A DNA stretch of 49,722 nucleotides from the NCBI GenBank assembly GCA_002395085.1, contig DGVV01000170.1:1-49722 (forward strand), read 5' to 3'. Numbering within the stretch: position 1 is the stretch's first letter; each line of letters opens with the position of its first letter. The translations under genes and the position numbers were made by a program. Source of the stretch: Ruminococcus sp. UBA4275. GTDB taxonomy: Bacteria; Bacillota; Clostridia; Oscillospirales; Ruminococcaceae. The notes below the pieces were generated by a model, which had not been told where the DNA came from, did no database searches, and saw nothing but the letters and a program-made list of their open reading frames with translations. Shown here one piece after another: positions 23,712 to 31,774 of this stretch.

Positions 23712-24679
23712 TGTGCGCGTTATTCGGCTATTTAGATTACGGCAAGCGTGTGCCGTGGAAGATTCTGCAAAAACTCGTGCAGGCATTGGCGAATGCGTCG
23801 GAGGTGCGCGGGCATCATGCTGCTGGTATCGCTTATAACAAAGCGGATACCCTGACGATCTTCAAGCGCCCTAAGCCGGCGCACAAGCTGCATTTCCGGA
23901 TTCTGGACGGCATCGCTGCCGTTATGGGACATACTCGGTTCACCACACAGGGCGACCAGAAGCATAACTATAATAACCACCCGTTTCGCGGAGAGGCCGG
24001 AACGGAGTTTGCCCTCGCTCATAATGGTGTGTTGTATAATGATCTGACACTTCGCTCCAAGCTGCGTCTGCCGGATACCTATATCGAAACGGACTCCTAT
24101 ATCGCGGTGCAGCTGATCGAGTCGCAGCAGGAGTTGAGCTTCGATTCCCTGCGCTATACTGCGGAGAGTGTCCGGGGCTACTTCACATTCACGATTCTGG
24201 ACAGACGCAACAACCTGTTCTTTATCAAGGGCGAATCGCCGCTTTATCTTATCCATTTTCCTTCGTTGGGGCTGTATATGTATTCGTCCACGAAAGAGAT
24301 CATGACGGCGGCGTTCAAGCAGATTCCGGCGCGGTTTCCAAAGTACGAAGTGATTGAAGTCAAGGAAGGTGAGCTGTTCCGCATTGCGCCGGACGGTAAG
24401 ATCACCCGCAGCAGCTATACCGTTCAAGACGATTATACTATACATAATAGCCGATGGTATGGACTCGGCAGCAGCTTCTATAACTGGGAGAAAGCAGTTC
24501 CGACTGGCTGCTCCGACGATTCCGATTATCTTATCCTAATCGAGTTGGCGGGATACTATGGCGTGGATCCGGAGGACATTCGCTATCTGCGTGACATGGG
24601 TTATTCGTATGACGAAATCGAAGCATTCCTCTGTGATCCGGAAAGCTACGGAGCGGAGCTTGCGCTTGCAGAATTGTAA
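23711..24679 (+). CDS. Class II glutamine amidotransferase domain protein
   Basis: The 322-residue protein begins MCALFGYLDYG with the catalytic nucleophile Cys2 exposed after Met removal. RGHHAAGIAY, GHTRFTTQGD and FALAHNGVLYND are the GATase class II motifs (binding Arg, His and Asn/Gly oxyanion parts). The domain spans about 2-215. The remaining 100 residues are not a known synthetase, so it lacks the usual acceptor domain of PurF/GlmS/AsnB. It probably supplies ammonia from glutamine to the amidoligase. Its start is coupled to the small gene by one-base overlap. Confidence 0.85.
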   Translation: MCALFGYLDYGKRVPWKILQKLVQALANASEVRGHHAAGIAYNKADTLTIFKRPKPAHKLHFRILDGIAAVMGHTRFTTQGDQKHNYNNHPFRGEAGTEFALAHNGVLYNDLTLRSKLRLPDTYIETDSYIAVQLIESQQELSFDSLRYTAESVRGYFTFTILDRRNNLFFIKGESPLYLIHFPSLGLYMYSSTKEIMTAAFKQIPARFPKYEVIEVKEGELFRIAPDGKITRSSYTVQDDYTIHNSRWYGLGSSFYNWEKAVPTGCSDDSDYLILIELAGYYGVDPEDIRYLRDMGYSYDEIEAFLCDPESYGAELALAEL

Positions 24680-24685
24680 AACAAA

Positions 24686-24715
24686 CGCCCTGCCGGTACT
24701 GAAATCGGCAGGGCG
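24686..24715 (+). terminator. Hairpin after the amidotransferase gene
   Basis: CGCCCTGCCG (24686-24695) pairs with CGGCAGGGCG (24706-24715). It lacks a long T-run, but it is strong and sits 7 bases after the stop codon. Confidence 0.6.
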
Positions 24716-24845
24716 ATCATGTTCCATAAAGTATACATTGTGGGACGGCTGAAAAACGGCGAAATATGCGTTCCAAAAAGCCGTGATTTGACTTCCGGGA
24801 CATTCCGAAAGTTGCCACCACTTTTTGACACAGAAAGGAGCTTTC

Positions 24846-25487
24846 ATGGAGAATAGAACATACGGTTACGCACGGGTATCTACCCGCGAGCAGAATACCG
24901 ACAGGCAGATCGAAGCGCTGATACGGTTCGGTGTACCGGAGCAGAGTATCATCGTTGACAAGGCATCTGGTAAAGATACGGAGCGTGAAGGCTATCAGTA
25001 TCTCAAGCGTCAGATTCTGCGGCATGGTGATACCCTTGTCATCAAAGAGCTCGACCGCCTTAGCCGCAACAAAGCGGACATCAAGCGGGAGTTAGAAAAT
25101 TTCAAAGAGATGGGCGTTCGCGTCAAAATCCTTGATCTCCCGACCACGCTCACAGACTTTCCGCCGGAGCAGCTGTGGGTGCAGGATATGATAAACTCGA
25201 TTCTGATAGAGGTTCTCGGCGCTATTGCTGAGAATGAACGAAATAAAATACGCACACGACAGCGCGAGGGTATTGAGGCAGCCAAAAAGAAAAATGTCCG
25301 CTTCGGGCGACCTCCGAAAACGCTGCCGGAGAATTGGCGCGAGGTCATGGCAGCGGTCAAGCGCGGGGAGATGCGGCCTGTGGATGCTATGCGGGAACTG
25401 GGATTATCGAGGTCGCATTATTATCGACTTTACAATAGTATGCAGTTCCGTAATAAGACGAGTAATGGTGATTATATGGCGAAATAA
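24846..25487 (+). CDS. Small serine recombinase (resolvase/invertase)
   Basis: The 213-residue protein has the serine-recombinase catalytic domain: YARVSTREQNTDRQ with nucleophile S12, KELDRLSRNKADI, and IAENERNKIRTRQREGIE leading into the E-helix. A C-terminal helix-turn-helix (PVDAMRELGLSRSHYYRL) completes the resolvase layout. ATG at 24846 follows AAAGGAG; an upstream frame from 24825 lacks a ribosome site. It is probably the multimer or cointegrate resolvase of the mobile element. Confidence 0.9.
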   Translation: MENRTYGYARVSTREQNTDRQIEALIRFGVPEQSIIVDKASGKDTEREGYQYLKRQILRHGDTLVIKELDRLSRNKADIKRELENFKEMGVRVKILDLPTTLTDFPPEQLWVQDMINSILIEVLGAIAENERNKIRTRQREGIEAAKKKNVRFGRPPKTLPENWREVMAAVKRGEMRPVDAMRELGLSRSHYYRLYNSMQFRNKTSNGDYMAK

Positions 25488-25513
25488 ACTAGTAAAAGTG
25501 GTACGTTATATCA

Positions 25514-25804
25514 TCAAGCCTTTTCCAATTCATTTGAGATATTGGATAAGATAGTCGATAATTCTTCAATCTGCTTCAGCGTATCCCAGGTACGGCAATA
25601 TCGTATAGAATTACAACGCCAAAAAGAATCCGCAGAAAAACGCTTTGAAATCATAATTGCCGACTCCAATAGCTCTATGTGATACTTTCGATTTAATGTG
25701 CTAAGTTCGATAGTGAGATAGTGATATCGGTCATATTTTTCTTGAAGCTTTTGCCACGATGAACATTGGGAAATGGTGTTGACATTGTGTGGCGCTTTTG
25801 CCAT
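25514..25804 (-). pseudogene. C-terminal part of a frameshifted hypothetical protein
   Basis: This frame (SSWQKLQEKYDRYHYLTIEL, then helical sequence to LSNISNELEKA) overlaps the end of the 25693-26376 gene in another frame. The overlap region reads sensibly only in this frame, and it lacks a ribosome site of its own. It is probably the continuation of the upstream gene after a frameshift near 25795. No family recognised. Confidence 0.5.
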
Positions 25805-26376
25805 TCGGTAATCTCTTTACCTAATTCCAGCATAATGTCTATTAGCAGGAGGATCTCGTTGATCTTTTCATTTATACTAACTCGGATTCCAGCTGGTATT
25901 GCTTCGAGTCCATTATGAGGTTCCTGAATACTGTTCCCTTTTTTAGGTGGTCTGGATGTAGCGGATTCTTTCTCATTAGCTTCATCCTGTATTATTGTAA
26001 ATAGCGCGTTGGCTAAAATATCGGACATATTCTCCAGCGTTATGCCATCAAATTTGTCCTTGATTTGGTCAAACAGTGCTTCCTGGTATGTTTTGTTCTG
26101 ATATAGCTTTTGGGCTTTGTCAGAGCCATTATGTCTCTTGGAGTAAAGTGTTTTAATATATTTGGAAATTTTTTCAACGCGCAATTCGGCTTTCAGTACT
26201 TGTTGCGCGAACAAATGCGGATTATTGCCAGCGAGGATCCCATGGTAAGAATCATCATCATATTTAAGAAGATCACAGCTTTCAACACTTCCTTTTACCA
26301 GATTCTTGAAAGCTCGATCTTGATTCTTCAAATAAGATTTTATGTAAAATAAATCCACAAATTCTCTGATTGTCAT
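25693..26376 (-). CDS. Hypothetical protein, probably ending in a frameshift
   Basis: The 227-residue product begins with TIREFVDLFYIKSYLK and is mostly helical and charged, with a low-complexity linker SATSRPPKKGNS around 143-155. It has no membrane segment. The last 35 residues (after EITEWQK) look like out-of-frame sequence, since the other frame (25514-25804) there gives a more natural helical continuation. GGAGGTA precedes the ATG on the minus strand. Function unknown; it lies inside the mobile region between resolvase and ATPase genes. Confidence 0.55.
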   Translation of the reverse strand: MTIREFVDLFYIKSYLKNQDRAFKNLVKGSVESCDLLKYDDDSYHGILAGNNPHLFAQQVLKAELRVEKISKYIKTLYSKRHNGSDKAQKLYQNKTYQEALFDQIKDKFDGITLENMSDILANALFTIIQDEANEKESATSRPPKKGNSIQEPHNGLEAIPAGIRVSINEKINEILLLIDIMLELGKEITEWQKRHTMSTPFPNVHRGKSFKKNMTDITISLSNLAH

Positions 26377-26429
26377 ATATTACCTCCACATCGTTTTGTA
26401 CTACTCTTGTTTTTGAAATATCTCAATCA

Positions 26430-26587
26430 GAAAAATTAAAATCAAAGTTATCGGCCTTCTATTTTAATTAATTTTTCTGCGAGTATAATGGGAACCAAGG
26501 GAATCCCGAAAAAAATATGAAACGTGGGCTGTAATGCGGGAATAATAAAATTTGCTTCTGCGAAATGACGAAATCGGGCCCATTTCG
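26430..26587. other. AT-rich intergenic region with two inverted repeats
   Basis: The gap 26377-26663 contains no gene. GAAAAATTAAAAT (26430-26442) can pair with ATTTTAATTAATTTTTC (26461-26477, with a bulge), and CGAAATG (26561-26567) with CATTTCG (26581-26587). TATAAT at about 26485-26490 could be the -10 box of the ATPase gene, but I see no good -35. Confidence 0.4.
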
Positions 26588-26663
26588 TTGTTCCTGAATC
26601 TTCAAATAATTTTTACACCACATTCAGGTCGCAATTCAGAAAAATTTGAAGGAGGAAATCAAC

Positions 26664-29600
26664 ATGTCTTCTATAAATCAGGCTCATGGGCAACAGCAAT
26701 GCGCTGCAGATCAAAATGCTCTGGCTAATCCTGCTCTAAAGAATGCATTCGAATTTGGAGTACTGGTAAAGACACTGGGGCTTTCACTGCAGGTGCGCGA
26801 TCAAAATCTGAACATGCTCAGCGGAAAATTTAAAAGCATAGACGATCTTTTTCGCAGCCCAGAGTTCCTTTTTCGCTTGGATCAAACACTATATCTCAGC
26901 GATGCAGCCGGAACAAGCTGGATCAAGCTTACGATCAAGAAGGGACGAACCGTCTCGTTCAGCATTATATTGTCTATGAAAATCCGGTGGGCTGTGCTAT
27001 ATAAACAAGGGGACGGCAACACCGACATTCTCTATGTAGGATATAAGGCGGATGCAACCAGTAAAGATGTGACCACAGCCATACCCTTGTCCGATTTCAG
27101 ACCTGAGCGGATTATCCGGTTCTTTCCGTATGTGGCGGGCGAAACAACGCATGATTCCAAGGAAGTGGGAAAGCTCATTTGTTTTATGCTGTCGGGTTAC
27201 ATAAGCAATCCAGAACCGCAAGCGATTCGGGAGCACGGGGCAAAGCAAGGCTTTGTGCCGTACTCCTCAAAGAAAATTCAGTTCAATCCGCCCTACCAAA
27301 TCCCTATTCCGGTGCAGAAATATGTGCCGGAAGGGCTGCTTCGCAGAGAAAAACCATGTGCTGCAAAAAATGATAGTGCAGAAGACATTACACCAATTCT
27401 TGCGCCGCTGTTCGCGGGCAAAAATCGGCTTCTAATCGCCTTGTTATTCAGGATAGCAAGTTGGTTTCAATTCTTGTTTGCAAAGCGGGATGTCTATGCT
27501 GACAATATTTTGATACTCAAACCGACACCTGCAATTCCATTGCTGGTGGCACTCATGACAAATACTCGTTATGACAACCTTGACGCACCGCCGGTCGGAC
27601 CCAATATCAAGCCTTTACGGTTTGACTTGGAAACGGTCAATGACGGCGTGGTTGTTGTAATTGACCCGTTTGCGGCGGATCAGGTTAAAAAAGCGGAAAA
27701 GGGTTACGACTTGTTGATTCAGGATGCTTGCGGGGCTGCGGGGAGCAGCTCCGGTGTCCACCACATCATCGCATTGATCTCCGGGTATGCCGATTTGTAT
27801 ATACCACGAGAGAAATGCTGTGTGCTGGAGCCGGGCGACACTGAGACCGCATACTCGCCATCAGTATTCAAGACAGCACTGAAACGGCTGGATGCAAATC
27901 TGATTCTCCGCATTGAAAGAGGCTTCAATGACGGCGATCTTGAAAAGGTGTTCAACGGTCATGTCGATGAAATCACAGCGCACATCCCGGGAGTTATCCC
28001 GATCTCCAAGCGAAATACTTACATCATGCTCTGCACGGCTTTGCGAATGTACCGAGAATTCTACAGTCCGCTGTTCGCGCCTGACTTTGAGCAGGAGATA
28101 GAGGCATGGCTGATATCCCATGAACAGGATCGACAGTCGCTCGACGATCTCATTTGTTCGGAATTCGGAAAGATTCTGAACAATAAAATTGCGGACGGAC
28201 ACTTCAGGCTGGTCCTGAAAGAAGACGTTACTCCCTTTGATAGCGGAACGAATACAATCATTGTAGACAGACAAAATCGTCGTATTTATGTCGAACCTGA
28301 TGACAGCTTCGCAATAGCAAGAAACGAGATGCAGACTATCAACGATACGGACAGTCTCACCACCGCTCTTTATGCGCTTCAATATCTCCCGCAAACACCG
28401 AAGGCTGAAAAGAGTGTCCGCGTTACAATATGCAACACTGACGGCGGCGGGCATCATAAATCGTACTTTCACGCGATTGGGTTCGATCTGATATCGCACG
28501 AGAACCTTCAGCGGTTCGATTTGATTGACAAGCAGATGTTCCTGTTCCGGCGCGATGAGATGCCGGCAGAAAACTTCCTGCCGCTGGTGAAGACAGTGGA
28601 CGGGCGATTTGCAGGCAAGATGCTTATATATGAGGCCGAGGAAAACAACATTTACTTTGGCACAGGCAAATCCGGTGCTGGAAAGTCGTGGGGAATCGCG
28701 CAGATACTTTGTATGCTCTTGATGCTTGGACATAATGTTGTCGTGTTCGATGTGAGCCGAACCTATACCAAGGAAAAGTTATATCGAATGCTACCCCGTG
28801 AGGTTGTCGATAAACTGTTCTGTTTTATTTTGGTCGGAGTCGGGCAGGGGCATATCCCGATTGAGCTCGGCTCATTGGAAGACTGCGGCAATTTATCAGA
28901 CAAAAAACGTATGATCTACAGTTTGCTAGCTGCTGCGCTCGGCAAGACTGATCAAGACAAAGCGATAGATAAACGGAAGAAAAACGCGCTTAAATCGTTT
29001 CTTTCCGATTACCTAAAAAACAAAAGCGATACTGTTAATTTTGCAGATATGCTCGCAAAAATGGAGCAAGACGGTCGTGTAGACGCCGATATCATCGACA
29101 CGCTTGCGGATATCCTCGGCGAAATCGACGAGATCGGATGCGATAGAATCAGTTGGGGCGACCTGTTCGAGCGCGAAAAAAGAATCATTGTCATCGACCT
29201 CGGCAACGAAGTCGGCGATGACACACATGTGATGCTTGATATTCTGGCGGCATCACTGTTCAGCGGGCAAATGCAGCACGACAACAAATTTCTGATGATA
29301 GCTATCGACGAGCTTAAGGATCAAAACTTTGCGCCAAACTCCATTTTGCGCAGCATTGTTTCTGATGGACGAAAATTTCACACGGCGCTTATCGGCGCGA
29401 CGCAAGACTACTTCGATCAGCGTCATCCCCAGCTTGACGCAATGCGCCAGGCGAACATCAAGAGCTTCTGCCGTCCCGGAAAATCTGGGGATAAAATTGC
29501 GCAGGAGCTTGGCTTTAACGACGCGATTGGTGCAGGCTTCAACAAGTTCAAGGCGGGCGATGTCATCATGGACTTTGACGCATTTAATCGGGAAATCGGT

Positions 29601-29738
29601 GCAAATGAACCCACTGTGCTTCGAGGCAGGGTTGTCGATTTCGCCGAGACTCCGTTGTACGACCGTTTTCTTCGTGAATACAGTGATGACGATTCGCAGA
29701 AGAACAATACTGACACTGACGTTTCACATGAGGAATGA
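26664..29738 (+). CDS. HerA/VirB4-like ATPase of the mobile element
   Basis: This 1024-residue protein has an ATPase domain in its last third. The Walker A motif FGTGKSGAGKSWG is near residue 668, VVVFDVSRTYTKEK follows, and a Walker B-like FLMIAIDELKD lies near 875, then SDGRKFHTALIGATQDYFDQRHP, as in HerA/FtsK/VirB4 pumping ATPases with the sensor region after Walker B. The first 650 residues are not recognised; they include KRDVYADNILILKPTP and ICNTDGGGHHKSYFHAIGFD, with no clear membrane helices beyond a hydrophobic patch (LLIALLFRIASWFQFLF, near 255). The ATG at 26664 has AAGGAGG 9 bases upstream. A role in DNA transfer (coupling/VirB4-like) or in defence is possible; mobilization genes nearby favour transfer. 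Confidence 0.7.
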   Translation: MSSINQAHGQQQCAADQNALANPALKNAFEFGVLVKTLGLSLQVRDQNLNMLSGKFKSIDDLFRSPEFLFRLDQTLYLSDAAGTSWIKLTIKKGRTVSFSIILSMKIRWAVLYKQGDGNTDILYVGYKADATSKDVTTAIPLSDFRPERIIRFFPYVAGETTHDSKEVGKLICFMLSGYISNPEPQAIREHGAKQGFVPYSSKKIQFNPPYQIPIPVQKYVPEGLLRREKPCAAKNDSAEDITPILAPLFAGKNRLLIALLFRIASWFQFLFAKRDVYADNILILKPTPAIPLLVALMTNTRYDNLDAPPVGPNIKPLRFDLETVNDGVVVVIDPFAADQVKKAEKGYDLLIQDACGAAGSSSGVHHIIALISGYADLYIPREKCCVLEPGDTETAYSPSVFKTALKRLDANLILRIERGFNDGDLEKVFNGHVDEITAHIPGVIPISKRNTYIMLCTALRMYREFYSPLFAPDFEQEIEAWLISHEQDRQSLDDLICSEFGKILNNKIADGHFRLVLKEDVTPFDSGTNTIIVDRQNRRIYVEPDDSFAIARNEMQTINDTDSLTTALYALQYLPQTPKAEKSVRVTICNTDGGGHHKSYFHAIGFDLISHENLQRFDLIDKQMFLFRRDEMPAENFLPLVKTVDGRFAGKMLIYEAEENNIYFGTGKSGAGKSWGIAQILCMLLMLGHNVVVFDVSRTYTKEKLYRMLPREVVDKLFCFILVGVGQGHIPIELGSLEDCGNLSDKKRMIYSLLAAALGKTDQDKAIDKRKKNALKSFLSDYLKNKSDTVNFADMLAKMEQDGRVDADIIDTLADILGEIDEIGCDRISWGDLFEREKRIIVIDLGNEVGDDTHVMLDILAASLFSGQMQHDNKFLMIAIDELKDQNFAPNSILRSIVSDGRKFHTALIGATQDYFDQRHPQLDAMRQANIKSFCRPGKSGDKIAQELGFNDAIGAGFNKFKAGDVIMDFDAFNREIGANEPTVLRGRVVDFAETPLYDRFLREYSDDDSQKNNTDTDVSHEE

Positions 29739-29748
29739 TGCTGCTGGG

Positions 29749-29766
29749 AGCGCCCTTCGGGGCGCT
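29749..29766 (+). terminator. Hairpin after the ATPase gene
   Basis: AGCGCCC and GGGCGCT form a 7-bp stem with a TTCG tetraloop, 10 bases after the stop. No T-run follows. Confidence 0.5.
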
Positions 29767-29832
29767 GCCATAATACCGATGATTATTTCGCCCGCACAGG
29801 GCAATACTGTAACAGAAGGGAGTTGGTTAAAT

Positions 29833-30042
29833 GTGGAGCTATATGACAAGCGGGATCAGGGTTTCATCGAGGTCTGGCTGACCAACGCAGAGCAAGAGTA
29901 TGTGGACCGTTCCGCATTGGCTAAGCAGCTCCTTGCGGAAGCCGGTAACCCACGACGATGCAAGGTGGTTTTCTTCCTCTCAGGTAAGGCGGATCTGTCC
30001 GAACAAACAGAGGGACTGTTGCTGAGAAATTTGCGGGGCTGA
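29833..30042 (+). CDS. Small hypothetical protein
   Basis: A GTG start at 29833 with AGGGAG 10 bases before it gives 69 residues (an in-frame ATG at 29779 gives 87, without a ribosome site). The sequence ELYDKRDQGFIEVWLTNAEQ followed by DRSALAKQLL and CKVVFFLSGKADL looks like a compact alpha/beta protein. No family assigned. A strong terminator follows, so it is a real transcription unit end. Confidence 0.6.
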   Translation: MELYDKRDQGFIEVWLTNAEQEYVDRSALAKQLLAEAGNPRRCKVVFFLSGKADLSEQTEGLLLRNLRG

Positions 30043-30049
30043 GTCTTTG

Positions 30050-30087
30050 GCACCTCTGTCTGTTTCCGGCAGGCAGAGGTGCTTTTT
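30050..30087 (+). terminator. Intrinsic terminator
   Basis: GCACCTCTG (30050-30058) pairs with CAGAGGTGC (30074-30082), followed by TTTTTATT. It ends the plus-strand ATPase transcript and overlaps the end of the convergent AlbA_2 gene. Confidence 0.85.
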
Positions 30088-31519
30088 ATTCGATGGTCAC
30101 GAACCGCTGCTGCGGACTGCCCGGATTGTCCGGATGCGTCATCCGGAGCTGTCCGGCATCCACCAGCGGGAGGATATATTTTTTGATCGCGTATGTCACC
30201 GATGACAGACCGAGATATTTTGCCAGCTCCCTGCGTGTACGCGGTGTCCGACAGAATTCCAGTATCTGCATCGTCCGATCATCAGTCACAGCCGCTTGAC
30301 CTTTCAAGTAGAATGTCACGCTGAATTCACCGTGAACAATCTGGAACTCCGGCTCCGCGAGACCGTGTTCACGAAGTTCGCGGCGTATTGTCGGGATGCC
30401 GGAATAGCGGTTTTCCGTGACATTCAGGATTTCCAGCGCAGTCGCAAGTACAGGATTCCGCGTGTCCGGCTGCACCTTGCCAAGCTGATCAAGCGTCAGT
30501 CTGCCATAAAGCCCGCCCGGGTTCCGGACGGTCATACGATCAGTATAGATTGTAAGCTGAATGGGAGTACCCTCCGTGTGGATGCTGTAATCGCGGTGAA
30601 CGAGCGCATTCAGAATTGCCTCGCGCACAGCATTCATCGGATAATCGGTGCGGTCGCGGCGCTTGCCTGTGTCTGCATCAATAATCGTGCGGTTGCGTGT
30701 GTTTTTGCGGACAAATTGCAGCGCAGATTCCAGCATTTCAGGGATTGTCCCTTCGATGCGCTGATTATCAATGAATCGGGAGCCGTCCACATCGACATCA
30801 CCGATCTCGGTACCGGGTACACAGACAGCGATGATACCGAGCTGCGGCATATACGCCTGCGGGTACAGTCCGAACAGAAACTGTGCGGCAAGCGTTGTCT
30901 GCCCATTGACTACAATATTCATCAGTTCCAGAATCTGTGCGTCCTCCAGCTGTGCGAGATTCGGCTTGTTGCTTTTGAGTTGAAGCAGGTAGGTTTCCAG
31001 CTTGGTCTTATTCAGCGAGGTAATGGCAGCGCGTTCAATCGGGCGCACATCATCACGGAGTTTCCGGCGATATGCCTCAAAGCTGTATATTTCGTATTCT
31101 GTCATGGGCTGATCTGCATCACCGATCCGGACATAAGAGCCTTTCAGTCTGCCTTTGCCTTTATAAAAACACGGACGCTCTGCAATGTCGATTGGCGGAT
31201 TTTCTGCCGAAACAACATACTGCCCGTCAAATTCCGTTACGGTGAACACGGCGCGTACCGGCGGTTCCATTTGATTGCATTGTTCCATGACGCTTTTCTG
31301 GAGCAGCTGAACATCATCCACACCGGTAATTGCAAAACCGCTCTTTTCGTCCAGTCCGAATACGATCACGCCGCCCTGTTCCTGATTGGAAAAGCTTGAC
31401 AGCGTATCAAACAGGCGTTCCGGTGCATTCTGCTTGCTCCGTTTGACCTCAACAGTCTGGAACTCAGCCTTTGCGTTTTGAATTGTTGCAACCAGATCTT
31501 TTAATTCTGCTTCATTCAT
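30086..31519 (-). CDS. AlbA_2/Schlafen-like putative DNA-binding regulator with ATPase-like C-terminal domain
   Basis: The 477-residue protein has an N-terminal AlbA_2 domain (about 10-130): ETVEVKRSK-type start, LSSFSNQEQGGVIVFGLDE. It then has the conserved middle region MNAVREAILNALVHRDYS and TDRMTVRNPGGLYGRLT (HATPase_c_4-like), and a C-terminal winged-helix (CRTPRTRRELAKYLGLSSVTYAIKKY). These proteins are often regulators on mobile elements. The ATG at 31519 was chosen because AGGAG lies about 10 bases before it; an in-frame ATG at 31555 has none. The upstream region contains a large palindrome and repeated TTTCAAATT words that may be its own operators. Divergent to the recombinase gene. 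Confidence 0.8.
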   Translation of the reverse strand: MNEAELKDLVATIQNAKAEFQTVEVKRSKQNAPERLFDTLSSFSNQEQGGVIVFGLDEKSGFAITGVDDVQLLQKSVMEQCNQMEPPVRAVFTVTEFDGQYVVSAENPPIDIAERPCFYKGKGRLKGSYVRIGDADQPMTEYEIYSFEAYRRKLRDDVRPIERAAITSLNKTKLETYLLQLKSNKPNLAQLEDAQILELMNIVVNGQTTLAAQFLFGLYPQAYMPQLGIIAVCVPGTEIGDVDVDGSRFIDNQRIEGTIPEMLESALQFVRKNTRNRTIIDADTGKRRDRTDYPMNAVREAILNALVHRDYSIHTEGTPIQLTIYTDRMTVRNPGGLYGRLTLDQLGKVQPDTRNPVLATALEILNVTENRYSGIPTIRRELREHGLAEPEFQIVHGEFSVTFYLKGQAAVTDDRTMQILEFCRTPRTRRELAKYLGLSSVTYAIKKYILPLVDAGQLRMTHPDNPGSPQQRFVTIE

Positions 31520-31540
31520 TTCAAATCTGCTCCTTTCTAT

Positions 31541-31657
31541 TTCAAATTTTACCATGAGAATTTCAAATTGTCAAGATGAAATTTCAATTTTCAACCTGAA
31601 TTTTAATTTTGGATGTCGAGAATTAAAATATCATGCTGAAAATTGAAATTGAAATGC
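31541..31657. promoter_or_regulatory. Nested palindrome and TTTCAAATT repeats between AlbA_2 and recombinase genes
   Basis: AATTTCAATTTTCA (31582-31595) is the inverse of TGAAAATTGAAATT (31639-31652). Inside it, ATTTTAATT (31602-31610) is the inverse of AATTAAAAT (31623-31631), on the same centre near 31617. Further TTTCAAATT words occur at about 31543 and 31563. This is probably an operator array controlling both divergent genes. Confidence 0.6.
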
Positions 31658-31689
31658 ACTGGGCTGATATTCGTTTATCAGATTGATAC

Positions 31690-31718
31690 TTGACAATATC
31701 CTTATGATATGATACAAT
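31690..31718 (+). promoter_or_regulatory. Promoter of the large serine recombinase
   Basis: TTGACA (31690-31695) and TACAAT (31713-31718) have a 17-base spacer. It lies just beyond the nested palindrome. Confidence 0.8.
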
Positions 31719-31774
31719 GTTGATATAAAGTGCAAATCTATATGTATAACATTGATACAAAACGGGAGTCGATT

